Shown here one piece after another: positions 27,168 through 34,946 of a stretch of DNA of 64,000 nucleotides. The notes under the pieces are model-generated. The model did no database searches, was not told the DNA's origin, and was given only the letters and a program-made list of their open reading frames with translations. How positions within the stretch are numbered: position 1 is the first letter of the stretch; each line of letters starts with the position of its first letter. Source of the stretch: G963676095 sp963676095 (GTDB lineage Bacteria; Bacteroidota; Bacteroidia; Bacteroidales; Prolixibacteraceae); assembly GCA_963676095.1 (NCBI GenBank), contig OY781040.1, positions 6,448,001 to 6,512,000 of the forward strand, in the 5' to 3' direction. The position numbers were made by a program, and so were the translations under genes.

Positions 27168-28034
27168 ATGAAGGCAGTTCGTTTTGTTATTCCGAAGACA
27201 AGTGGAAATTCCTTCCGTGTTCAGACGGACAGGGATTATTACTTTTACGACTCTATTCATTATCATCCGGAACATCAGGTTACCTTTATACAGAAGGGAG
27301 AGGGGACCCGTTTTATCGGTAATAATGTTGAACGGTTCAAACCGGGTGACATTTATTTTATCGGGAAAAATGTTCCGCACGTTTTCAGGTCGGATGCCAT
27401 TTATTACCAGGAGGACCGGCAACTGGAATCAAAGAGCATATCTATTTATTTTAAAGAAGAGACTTTTGGTCCCCGGTTTTTTGAGATCCCGGAGATGGCG
27501 CATATAAAGCGTCTTTTGGAACTGGCTTCGATGGGCGTTAAAATCTCTGGTACTGATAGTAAGCGCGCTGCAGAAATGATTGCTACAGCCAGGTCTCAGG
27601 ATGCTTTTCATCGGTTTCAGAGCCTTCTGTCAATTTTAAATCTTTTTTCATGTTCTGACACGCTGAAGACACTCTCAACGGTCAGGTATGATTCCCCGTC
27701 AAAGGACTCTGAACATGAACGGATTAATATCGTTTTTACTTTCTTGTCCGGTAATTTCAGAAATGAAATTAGCCTGGAGCAGATTTCGTCGGTAGCTAAT
27801 ATGACGCCCAACGCTTTTTGCCGTTATTTTAAGAACCGTACAGGAAAAACTTTTTCAGGTTTTTTAAACGAGATGAGAGTTGAATATGCTGGCAAACTCA
27901 TCGCCGGCAGTAATGACAGCTTTGGCAATATTGCAATGACAAGCGGGTTTAACAGCATTTCTTATTTTAACAGGCAATTCAAAAAAATTACAGGGATTAC
28001 TCCTTTACTTTACAGGAAAAAGTATGGTCAGTAA
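27168..28034 (+). CDS. AraC family transcriptional regulator
   Basis: A 288-residue regulator with an N-terminal cupin sensor (YDSIHYHPEHQVTFIQKGEGTRFIG, then FKPGDIYFIGKNVPHVFRSD; residues about 30-85) and a C-terminal double helix-turn-helix (ISLEQISSVANMTPNAFCRYFKNRTGKTFSGFLNEMRV and IAMTSGFNSISYFNRQFKKITGITPLLYRKKY). It is divergent from the hydroxyproline operon across a 520-base gap filled mostly by repeat block R1, so it probably controls that operon in response to hydroxyproline or a pathway intermediate. This link is inferred from position only. Confidence 0.92.
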   Translation: MKAVRFVIPKTSGNSFRVQTDRDYYFYDSIHYHPEHQVTFIQKGEGTRFIGNNVERFKPGDIYFIGKNVPHVFRSDAIYYQEDRQLESKSISIYFKEETFGPRFFEIPEMAHIKRLLELASMGVKISGTDSKRAAEMIATARSQDAFHRFQSLLSILNLFSCSDTLKTLSTVRYDSPSKDSEHERINIVFTFLSGNFRNEISLEQISSVANMTPNAFCRYFKNRTGKTFSGFLNEMRVEYAGKLIAGSNDSFGNIAMTSGFNSISYFNRQFKKITGITPLLYRKKYGQ

Positions 28035-28328
28035 TTTAAGGTCATGGACTTATCTGTCAGTTTGAATTTATCAAATATTTTTATTTTCCAATTTATCGAC
28101 TAATGTCTATTGAAATATACATTCTGATCGCGAGTTTAGAATCATTTTTCTTCAAATGCCACGAATATATTGGATGAAATGTACTAAATTGACATCTTCA
28201 AATTTACGATTTGAAAGAGTTTTTAATTGGAATAATTTTTTATACCATGTTCATTTTTGATAAAATATAACATCTCTTTTTGTTCATAATAAAAATTACT
28301 TAATTCCACTTAGTCTATGCCGATTCTA

Positions 28329-29552
28329 ATGAAAAAACTAGTTTTTCTTTTTGCCTTTGGGGCTGTCATGGGTATCAAATCTTATTCTCAGATTATTTTT
28401 GAAAATGGGTATTTTATTGATGAGAATAATCAAAAAATTGATTGTTTAATTAAAAATATTGATTGGAAAGATAATCCGACTGATTTTGAATATAAGCTGT
28501 CTCCAAGTTCCGGTATTCAGCGTGCAGATGCCATGACTGTCAAAGAGTTTGGAGTAAATAATGGTTCCAGGTATATCAGTGCATCAGTAAAAATAGACAG
28601 ATCTGGCGACAATGTAAATGAATTGACTCCCGGGCGAAACCCAATCTTCCATGAAGAACAATTATTCCTTAAAGTACTTATTGAAGGTAAAGCTTCCCTA
28701 TTTCTTTATGAAAGTAAAAATTTGACACGATTTTTCTATCAGACAAATGATTCCGGAATTAGTCAGCTGATTTATAAAAGATATACCATCAATGGAGATA
28801 TACGCGAAAATAATTATTATAAGCAACAGATTTTTAATGATTTAAAATATGAAAATAGTACACTGAATGATGTAAAGAATATTAATTACAACCGAAAAGA
28901 TTTGGAACGATTCTTCCTGAAATATAATGGAGGCATTGATTCTGATCGTGTTAAGTATAATAAAACAAAGAAAAGGGATTTTTTTTATTTGACAATCCGT
29001 CCGGGTTTAAATATCAGCAATTTATCTATACACAATCCTACGGGTACGTGGGACATTGATTTTGATCCTAAATTTGCTTTCAGATTGGGAGCTGAGACAG
29101 AGCTTATTTTACCATACAATAAAAATAAATGGAGTATCCTCATAGAACCAGCTTATCAGTATTTCAAATCTGAAAAATCAAAAGAGGCGAGTAATGTTTC
29201 CGGTGGGGTTTTATTTACGAAAGTAAATTATCAGTCTATAGAATTGCCGGTGGGGTTTAGGTATTATTCTTTTCTTAATAATGAATCAAAAGTCTTTGTA
29301 GACGTTTTGTTTGTCCTGGATTTCAGCTTTAATTCATCGATAAAGTACACCCGGCCTGATGAAACTTTATTATTTGATTCAATGGATATTAACTCCAGAA
29401 ATAACCTGGCTTTCGGGATAGGTTACAACTATAAAGGCCGATATAGCCTGGAAGTGCGGTATCAAACGGGAAGAGAACTGTTAAATGATTATCCGTACTG
29501 GGATGCTATTTATAAAACTCTGTCTCTGACATTCGGATATACTTTGTTTTAA
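28329..29552 (+). CDS. Outer-membrane beta-barrel protein with unknown N-terminal domain
   Basis: The 407-residue protein begins with a signal peptide (MKKLVFLFAFGAVMGIKSYSQ). Residues about 25-200 form a domain I do not recognise, containing INDENGYFIDENNQKIDC-like text (IIFENGYFIDENNQ) and the phrase ADAMTVKEFGV. From about residue 215 the pattern is that of a PorT/OmpW-like barrel with alternating hydrophobic strands (FFYLTIRPGLNISNLSI, KFAFRLGAETELILP, WSILIEPAYQYFKS, SIELPVGFRYYSF, SLEVRYQTGRELL) and a terminal aromatic strand LSLTFGYTLF as needed for BAM-dependent insertion. The coding region is more AT-rich than its neighbours. The 290 bases upstream are AT-rich and hold no gene I can see. 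Function unknown. Confidence 0.78.
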   Translation: MKKLVFLFAFGAVMGIKSYSQIIFENGYFIDENNQKIDCLIKNIDWKDNPTDFEYKLSPSSGIQRADAMTVKEFGVNNGSRYISASVKIDRSGDNVNELTPGRNPIFHEEQLFLKVLIEGKASLFLYESKNLTRFFYQTNDSGISQLIYKRYTINGDIRENNYYKQQIFNDLKYENSTLNDVKNINYNRKDLERFFLKYNGGIDSDRVKYNKTKKRDFFYLTIRPGLNISNLSIHNPTGTWDIDFDPKFAFRLGAETELILPYNKNKWSILIEPAYQYFKSEKSKEASNVSGGVLFTKVNYQSIELPVGFRYYSFLNNESKVFVDVLFVLDFSFNSSIKYTRPDETLLFDSMDINSRNNLAFGIGYNYKGRYSLEVRYQTGRELLNDYPYWDAIYKTLSLTFGYTLF

Positions 29553-29586
29553 ATTAGCAAGATAAATAAGAACAGAAAGGCTTCAA

Positions 29587-30000
29587 ATGAAGGTGCTTGT
29601 GATGTATGTAAATGAATTTGGTTACGAACCGGCAGAGAAGAACCTCGATTTTGCAGAAGAAGTTACAGAAGGAGCAACGTTTAATGATGCAATCCTGGCC
29701 TTTATCCAGGTAGAGCAAAAGGATGAGGAGAAAGATGTGCAAAGCCGCGAAAAAAAACTGGTAAACCATCTGAAGTGGACGGCACGGAAAAACAATACCA
29801 AAAAGGTTATTTTACATTCTTTTGCCCATTTGTCTGAATCGAAAGCTTCGGTGAATTTTACGCACGAACTTTTCAACCTGGCTGAAAAGCGGCTTAAAAA
29901 CGCTGATTTCGAAACGGCGCAGACTCCTTTTGGGTATTTTCTTAACCTGAAGATCGATGCACCGGGATATTCGCTGGCCCGGATCTGGGCAGATTTGTAG
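29587..30000 (+). CDS. Free-standing threonyl-tRNA synthetase editing domain protein
   Basis: A 137-residue cytoplasmic protein resembling the archaeal-type ThrRS editing domain (the fold shared with D-aminoacyl-tRNA deacylase). Evidence is the start MKVLVMYVNEFGYEPAEKNLDFAEE, the block KKVILHSFAHLSESKA and the end DFETAQTPFGYFLNLKIDAPGYSLARIWADL, which follow that domain's order. No synthetase catalytic domain is attached. By family it would hydrolyse mis-acylated Ser-tRNA(Thr) in trans, but bacterial ThrRS usually has its own editing domain, so its real substrate is open. It is first in a tight run with TatD and TcdA, the latter also a tRNA-related enzyme. Confidence 0.8.
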   Translation: MKVLVMYVNEFGYEPAEKNLDFAEEVTEGATFNDAILAFIQVEQKDEEKDVQSREKKLVNHLKWTARKNNTKKVILHSFAHLSESKASVNFTHELFNLAEKRLKNADFETAQTPFGYFLNLKIDAPGYSLARIWADL

Positions 30001-30026
30001 GCGGGAAGTATTTAAATAATTCTTTT

Positions 30027-30680
30027 ATGAAAATTGTCAATTTGCATACTCATTTCAGATTATCAGAGGATCAGACCGGACTGAGGAACCATCAGGTCCA
30101 GTTTAATTTTGATCCGGAACAGGGGCAGTATTATTCCGCCGGGCTTCATCCCTGGTTTGTTGATGAGTCCAATATAGACGAGATGACCGGCATAACTGAA
30201 AAACTGGCTCGGGAACAGGCTGTACTGGCTATCGGGGAATGCGGCCTGGACCGGACTATCGAGATTCCTGTTGATATTCAGAAGAAGGCTTTTATACGGC
30301 AAATCGGGATAGCCGAGAAATATAATAAACCGGTAATTCTTCATGCAGTGAAGACCTATTCCGATCTTTTACAGACGAAGAAGGAACGTGTTTCCGGTGT
30401 TCCGTGGATACTGCATGGATACCAGGGAAATGTAGAGACTACAAAACAACTGGTCCGTTATGGCTTCTTTTTTTCTTTTGGTAAGGCAATTCTTGATGAC
30501 AGGGAAAAGTTAAATAAATCTCTTCGGGCGGTACCCCGCGAACTCTTATTTTTTGAAACAGACGAGAGCATAGTTCCTATTGAAAGTATTTATATTTTTG
30601 CGGCTTCGGAGCTTGGAATGGAGACAGATGAACTGCAGGCGGTTGTCAGGTCGAATTTCGGGCGTGTATTTGGAGTTTAA
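30027..30680 (+). CDS. TatD family metal-dependent hydrolase
   Basis: A 217-residue TIM-barrel amidohydrolase-like protein. The metal-binding N-terminal NLHTHF and the motifs AIGECGLDR, PVILHAVKTYSDLL, ILHGYQG and the late aspartate in FFETDES follow the TatD order. The family includes 3'-5' DNA exonucleases and D-amino-acyl-tRNA deacylases, so the substrate is not certain. At 217 residues it is shorter than E. coli TatD (about 260). It lies 26 bases after the ThrRS-editing gene and 12 bases before tcdA, so the three are probably one operon. Confidence 0.88.
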   Translation: MKIVNLHTHFRLSEDQTGLRNHQVQFNFDPEQGQYYSAGLHPWFVDESNIDEMTGITEKLAREQAVLAIGECGLDRTIEIPVDIQKKAFIRQIGIAEKYNKPVILHAVKTYSDLLQTKKERVSGVPWILHGYQGNVETTKQLVRYGFFFSFGKAILDDREKLNKSLRAVPRELLFFETDESIVPIESIYIFAASELGMETDELQAVVRSNFGRVFGV

Positions 30681-30692
30681 ATAGCTCGTATA

Positions 30693-31427
30693 ATGGAAGA
30701 TAAAAATAAAAACTGGCAGGAAAGGACTGCCTTGATGGTAGGCGCTGACGGGCTGGAAAGATTAAAAAACTCGTGTGTGCTTGTTGTCGGTCTTGGAGGC
30801 GTAGGGGCTTACGCTGCCGAGCAACTTTGTCGTGCCGGCGTCGGGCATATGACAATTGTTGACGGGGATGTGGTTGACATGACCAACAGGAACCGGCAAT
30901 TACCAGCCCTTGTTAGCAATGAAGGCAAACCCAAGGCGGAAGTCCTGGGGAAACGCTTTCTGGATATTAATCCTGACCTGGAATTGCATATTGTCTGTGA
31001 ATATCTCGATGATGACGGGATTCAGTCAATTCTTGAACGTGAAAAATTCGATTATGTCGTCGATGCGATCGATACGCTTACCCCAAAAGCATTTCTGATA
31101 CAGAGGAGCCTGGATCATGGGTTTCCGGTTATCAGTTCGATGGGGGCAGGAGGAAAGTTTGATCCATCCCTTATCCGAGTGAGCGACATTTCCAAATCCT
31201 ATAACTGCAACCTGGCAAGGGCATTGCGGAAAAGGCTTTACACCATGGGGATCAGGAAAGGGATAAAAGTGGTCTTTTCCCCTGAAGAAGTCGATAAGGA
31301 ACGAGTTATTCAGGAAGATGGACGAAATAAGAAATCCACGGTGGGGACCATATCTTATATGCCCCCGATTTTTGGATGTTACTGCGCTTCTGTTGTCATC
31401 AGGGATTTACTAAAAAGTGATGTATAA
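30693..31427 (+). CDS. tcdA: tRNA threonylcarbamoyladenosine dehydratase
   Basis: A ThiF/E1-like enzyme (244 residues) that uses ATP to cyclise t6A37 to ct6A in ANN-decoding tRNAs. The nucleotide-binding motif VVGLGGVGAYAAEQLCRAGVG is at about residues 31-51. The adenylation region has VDGDVVDMTNRNRQLPAL, and the family motifs VVDAIDTLTPKAFLI, SSMGAGGKFDPSLIRVSDIS and SPEEVD follow. The C-terminus GTISYMPPIFGCYCASVVI is typical. It overlaps no neighbour; a lipoprotein gene begins 54 bases downstream. Confidence 0.93.
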   Translation: MEDKNKNWQERTALMVGADGLERLKNSCVLVVGLGGVGAYAAEQLCRAGVGHMTIVDGDVVDMTNRNRQLPALVSNEGKPKAEVLGKRFLDINPDLELHIVCEYLDDDGIQSILEREKFDYVVDAIDTLTPKAFLIQRSLDHGFPVISSMGAGGKFDPSLIRVSDISKSYNCNLARALRKRLYTMGIRKGIKVVFSPEEVDKERVIQEDGRNKKSTVGTISYMPPIFGCYCASVVIRDLLKSDV

Positions 31428-31481
31428 AATATAATTGATTTGGCATGGGATTTGGTACCTTGCAACAAAAAATTATCAGTT

Positions 31482-32231
31482 ATGAAAGTTAAAATTATCA
31501 TTCCTGCGCTGGCTGTATTTTCAGCTTTCATACTTCAATCCTGCTACGCTCCGCAGAGTATTGTAAAGCTTCAACCCAAAGAAGAGCCTGTAAAATGGGT
31601 TCAGGGACAGGCCTTTGTAAGTGATTCGCTTTATGGGGTCAGTTATGAAGTCAGTTTTGACAGGGTGGAGAATAATCAATATATTTTTGATTTTCACGTA
31701 ACCAACCGGTCTAATATGCCAATACTGATCAATCCTGCCGAATTCTATTATTGTCCGCTGGATGGGGCAATGAATTCTATTGTGCCCGGAAAGGTCCTGG
31801 CTATCGATCCTGAAAAGGAGATTGAGCAAATCGACAAAGCAATGGCCAGAAACGATGCACAACGGAAAAATCAGTTCGGCGTTGCATTGCTGGCTATCGG
31901 GGCAGATATTGCTTCGGGAATAATTGTGGCCTCTGACCGTAATCCGAGGAATGATTTTATCCGTATGCCGATTGCAGACGGGGTACATGCAGCTATTATT
32001 GCTTCTGCCATAGAAAATGAGGCTGAGGCCGAAAACCTGAGTGATTTGAAACAAACCTGGTCTAAAGCTGTCATCCGGAAGACTACGCTGAACAGCAATT
32101 ATACCATGTATGGTAAAGTTTTTTTCCCGGCCACGCCGAATGCCGGTTATATACGGATATATGTCCCGGTTGACAATGATCTGATCGCTTTTTCCTTTCA
32201 GCAGACCCGGACATCAGTTTCGCCTCAATAA
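31482..32231 (+). CDS. Hypothetical lipoprotein
   Basis: A 249-residue secreted lipoprotein: signal peptide MKVKIIIPALAVFSAFILQSC with the lipobox LQSC. The mature part contains GVSYEVSFDRVENNQYIFDFHVTNRSNMPILINPAEFYY, which reads like a beta-sandwich, a charged helix (KEIEQIDKAMARNDAQRKN), then an Ala-rich hydrophobic stretch (VALLAIGADIASGIIVAS) and a closing beta region (YIRIYVPVDNDLIAFSFQQ). An upstream GTG frame (31440) is open but the lipobox fixes the start at 31482. I recognise no characterised family. A terminator follows. Confidence 0.75.
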   Translation: MKVKIIIPALAVFSAFILQSCYAPQSIVKLQPKEEPVKWVQGQAFVSDSLYGVSYEVSFDRVENNQYIFDFHVTNRSNMPILINPAEFYYCPLDGAMNSIVPGKVLAIDPEKEIEQIDKAMARNDAQRKNQFGVALLAIGADIASGIIVASDRNPRNDFIRMPIADGVHAAIIASAIENEAEAENLSDLKQTWSKAVIRKTTLNSNYTMYGKVFFPATPNAGYIRIYVPVDNDLIAFSFQQTRTSVSPQ

Positions 32232-32249
32232 CAAAACTTTAAGCTATAA

Positions 32250-32290
32250 AAAATAAGAGCGATATCAGAAGGGATACCGCTCTTTTATTT
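32250..32290. terminator. Bidirectional terminator
   Basis: AAGAGCGATATC and GATACCGCTCTT pair through 12 positions with one mismatch around a 6-base loop, flanked by A-rich DNA on the left and TTTATTT on the right. It separates the lipoprotein gene from the convergent adhesin gene. Confidence 0.75.
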
Positions 32291-32321
32291 ATGTTGACGA
32301 AAAAGCCTATTGATGCCTGCG

Positions 32322-33359
32322 TTATTTATTTAAATTAATTCCGCCGTAACGGCTTCTTATATAAACTTTTTTACCGGAACTGCCTGATCCGACAGAGCCT
32401 TTTACCTGCAGAACATGACTGTTTTTTATCCGGTTCCCCTTGAACTGTTCGGAAGGATATTTTATATCACAGTAATCGCATTCAGCATCCAGCATATATG
32501 ATTTTCCGTTCAACCCGACTGTAATACCTCCGTAACTATTGTTTATTTCAATATCTTCAAAATTAGGGCTGACTTCATTGACACGGATTGAGCCGTATTC
32601 CGTGTCGATGACCATCTTTTTGAAAAGTTTTCCAAATGTGTAGTTGGTATATTTCGATACGGAAGAGATCCCTGAAATTTCGTCGATACTGATGCCGTCA
32701 TATTTCGAATCGAGATGAAGATCGTTTATTCTGTCGGCATTAAGCCCTGAATATTTGCTTTCCAGGTCCATATTCCCTGCATTGCCAATATATAATTTGC
32801 TGTATTTTATTTCCCCGTTCATCTTGTTCACCGATCCGATATCGCCTTTCCCATACGAAAGATCAAGCCAGATATTGGTATTGGCCGGAGATTCCAGATT
32901 ACCGGCAGTCAAATTCCCGTAGGCAATTTCAAAACGTCCTTTACCAATCAGGTCGCTCATTACCACGTTTCCGAATTTATTGGAGACAGAAAGATTTTTG
33001 TCTTTCGGGATATTGATTTTGTAATTAATCGAAAAGTTTCCTTTTGTTTTGAAATTATCAGTAATTACAGTCTCGGCATCAATCTGTCCGCCATTTTTTT
33101 CAATGTGTATATTTATCTGGTCGAGAATTTGCCTGGCTTTGCTTTCCGTAACGTCATCGACCGAAACAACAGCCTCCAGTGTTACAGAATCCCCGCCAAG
33201 GTCATTAATTTCAATATTGCCGAACTTATTGGAAATATTAAGTGCTGTTACCTGGGATTTAAGGTATCCCTGATAGATCTTTTTCTTGTATTTCTCCGCA
33301 TGGGCAGAGATCTGGACAAAGACCAGCAGTATCAGCAAAATTTTAAATTTTGTGTTCAT
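32322..33359 (-). CDS. Putative secreted adhesin-like beta-repeat protein
   Basis: The 345-residue product starts MNTKFKILLILLVFVQISAHA, a clear signal peptide, chosen over an upstream in-frame TTG. The mature part is a run of short beta-helix-like repeats: SNKFGNIEINDLGG, SNKFGNVVMSDLIG, EIAYGNLTAGNLES, LDLSYGKGDIGSV, EIKYSKLYIGNAG, and a YGSI/YGGI theme to the end (KVYIRSRYGGINLNK). This is the pattern of DUF4097-type putative adhesins. It is the third gene of an ECF sigma operon: sigma, membrane protein, this one, with a 17-base overlap. It could be the surface output of that circuit or a stress-responsive envelope protein. Confidence 0.8.
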   Translation of the reverse strand: MNTKFKILLILLVFVQISAHAEKYKKKIYQGYLKSQVTALNISNKFGNIEINDLGGDSVTLEAVVSVDDVTESKARQILDQINIHIEKNGGQIDAETVITDNFKTKGNFSINYKINIPKDKNLSVSNKFGNVVMSDLIGKGRFEIAYGNLTAGNLESPANTNIWLDLSYGKGDIGSVNKMNGEIKYSKLYIGNAGNMDLESKYSGLNADRINDLHLDSKYDGISIDEISGISSVSKYTNYTFGKLFKKMVIDTEYGSIRVNEVSPNFEDIEINNSYGGITVGLNGKSYMLDAECDYCDIKYPSEQFKGNRIKNSHVLQVKGSVGSGSSGKKVYIRSRYGGINLNK

Positions 33360-33894
33360 CGTTTTTCTCTTTTTGTTTTTTAACACTTTCCAGTTTATTT
33401 ATAATCATGGTGATAATATTCAGCTTTGCCTGGTAGACTTCAAGCATGGCATTGATCACCCGTTTGTCTCCCGGACTTGCTTCAAGTTCTTTTTGCAGTC
33501 GCGCATAGGTTTGATCAAATTCTTTCATCTCTTTGGTTATTGCTTCCTGGTCGGTTCCCGACAGCAAACCTTCGGATGATAGATTTTTACATTCGCTCAG
33601 ACCTTGACTGATTGCAGAGGTATAATAGAATTCAACCTCACTGTATTCGGGAGACACGGAAGACAGCGTGGCCGGGCTTTCCTTTTGGTCGAGATACATT
33701 CTTATCTGGTTCCCTGCCAAAAGCATGATCAACACTACCGCCGCAATTTGCAGGTAATATTTTAAGGGCTGTTTCCTGTTTCTTGCAGACGCCTTTTCCA
33801 GTTTCTCTTTAAACCGGTCGAAGTGGCCGTCGAGCGGTTCCTCGTCGAAGTCATCTCTTTGTTCCCTGATTGTATTTTCCAAAAAGTCTGTCAT
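33343..33894 (-). CDS. Probable anti-sigma factor, single-pass membrane protein
   Basis: A 183-residue protein with a charged cytoplasmic N-terminus (TIREQRDDFDEEPLDGHFDRFKEKLEKA, residues 7-35), one membrane helix (about residues 48-67, YLQIAAVVLIMLLAGNQ) and a periplasmic helical region (LSECKNLSSEGLL; QTYARLQKELEASPGDKRVI; EVYQAKLNIITMIINKLESVK). No zinc-binding anti-sigma motif is visible. Its placement 11 bases downstream of an ECF sigma gene, with the sigma-facing domain on the cytoplasmic side, is the basis for the call. It overlaps the adhesin gene start, suggesting translational coupling. Confidence 0.72.
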   Translation of the reverse strand: MTDFLENTIREQRDDFDEEPLDGHFDRFKEKLEKASARNRKQPLKYYLQIAAVVLIMLLAGNQIRMYLDQKESPATLSSVSPEYSEVEFYYTSAISQGLSECKNLSSEGLLSGTDQEAITKEMKEFDQTYARLQKELEASPGDKRVINAMLEVYQAKLNIITMIINKLESVKKQKEKNDEHKI

Positions 33895-33905
33895 TTTTTC
33901 CTCTT

Positions 33906-34466
33906 TTAGTTAATTGAAAAGAATTCGCCTAAAAGGCACTCCTGCAATTTCCTTTTGGCCCGAAGCAACTGAGAACGGGAGGAACCGGTACTAATGTTTA
34001 GTATACCGGCAATTTCCTCGTGATCATATCCTTCAAGAAAATAAAGACTGAAAACGACACGATATCCTTCCGGTAGTTTCATCATGGCCTGTTTTATTTT
34101 CCGAATATCTGCTTCCCTGTTTTCAATGAACGGATTTTCTTCTTCATCGGGTAAATTAAGGTTGTCGTCCACATCTTCAAAATTGATCTTCTTTTTTTTC
34201 AGATAGTCCAGCGAACGGTTTATTACAATTTTTTTTAGCCATGCCCCGAAGCTTACTTTCCCTTCATAGGTTCCAATTTTACGAAAAGCACTCAGAAACG
34301 CTTCCTGCATGATATCTTCCGCATCGGAAGGGCTGCCAGCAATGCGCAGGCTCGTGTTGTACATGCTTTTATAATAAAGTTTGTACAACTGGAACTGTGC
34401 TTCGCGATCTCCTTCTTTACACCGGTCGATGATATCCTGATGAATATTTTTGTAAAGCGATTCCAA
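33906..34466 (-). CDS. RNA polymerase ECF sigma factor
   Basis: A 186-residue sigma-70 family protein. Region 2 is YKLYYKSMYNTSLRIAGSPSDAEDIMQEAFLSAFRKI with the following KVSFGAWLKKIVINRSLDYLKKKK. Region 4 is LPEGYRVVFSLYFLEGYDHEEIAGILNISTGSSRSQLLRAKRKLQ. The frame has no ATG near its beginning: a TTG at 34464-34466 (then ESLYKNIHQDIIDRCKEGD) is the likely start, since an in-frame TAG lies eight codons upstream. It heads an operon with a probable anti-sigma factor and a secreted beta-repeat protein. Repeat block R2 begins about 100 bases upstream. Confidence 0.92.
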   Translation of the reverse strand: MESLYKNIHQDIIDRCKEGDREAQFQLYKLYYKSMYNTSLRIAGSPSDAEDIMQEAFLSAFRKIGTYEGKVSFGAWLKKIVINRSLDYLKKKKINFEDVDDNLNLPDEEENPFIENREADIRKIKQAMMKLPEGYRVVFSLYFLEGYDHEEIAGILNISTGSSRSQLLRAKRKLQECLLGEFFSIN

Positions 34467-34562
34467 ATTTTTTATCTGCTTTTCTGACTAATAGACGAAC
34501 CTGAAAAAGATATGTTGCACGGGAATAGAAATATTTGCGGAATAAAAGAATGAAGAGATGAG

Positions 34563-34944
34563 GTTTGAAAGTTTGAATGTTCGATTGTTTGACGCTGCGC
34601 TGTTGGATATTTGTGAACCGGAGAGATTGTGAATTGGTGAATTAGTGAATGAAGGAATGATAGAATGAGGGAATAGGCACATGGTGAGTTGATGAAGTAG
34701 TGAACTGATGAGTTGGTGAAGGAGTGAAGGAAAGAATGATGGAATGAGAGAATGGGAAGAAAAACAAAGCTCCGGGAGCCGAAACAACATTCAAACGACG
34801 AAGTATCGAACTTTCAAACGGCGAAGCCTCAAACAACAGTAACAATGTTAACCATATTAACAATAGGAACTATTTTTTTGCGTATTAGCGTCTTAGCGTT
34901 CTGTTTTGTTCAGTCTCGCGTTTTAGCGCCTTAGCGTCCGGTTT
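34563..34944 (+). repeat. Composite short-period repeat block R2
   Basis: The block opens with four GTTTGANN octamers and a GCTGCGCTGTTGG tail. About fourteen octamers of the type RTGAANNR or NNGAATGA follow (one 7-base unit at GCACATG), then a GC-rich joint containing CTCCGGGAGCC, inverted GTTTGANN units, a 9-base TTAACAATA run, and finally TTAGCGTC-type units. It ends 2 bases before the stop codon of the ABC transporter gene. The stretch 34631-34864 is repeated in inverted form in R3. All short frames in it are artefacts. Confidence 0.88.
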
Positions 34945-34946
34945 AC

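Noticed and set aside
34488..34863. Ser/Phe/His-rich short ORFs in the repeat blocks (also at 39.1, 47.2-48.1, 49.2-50.0, 51.1-51.5 and 57.5-58.0 kb)
   Set aside because: An 8-base period without stop codons leaves several frames open at once on one strand. The peptides are frame-shifted versions of each other, with no conservation of a product.
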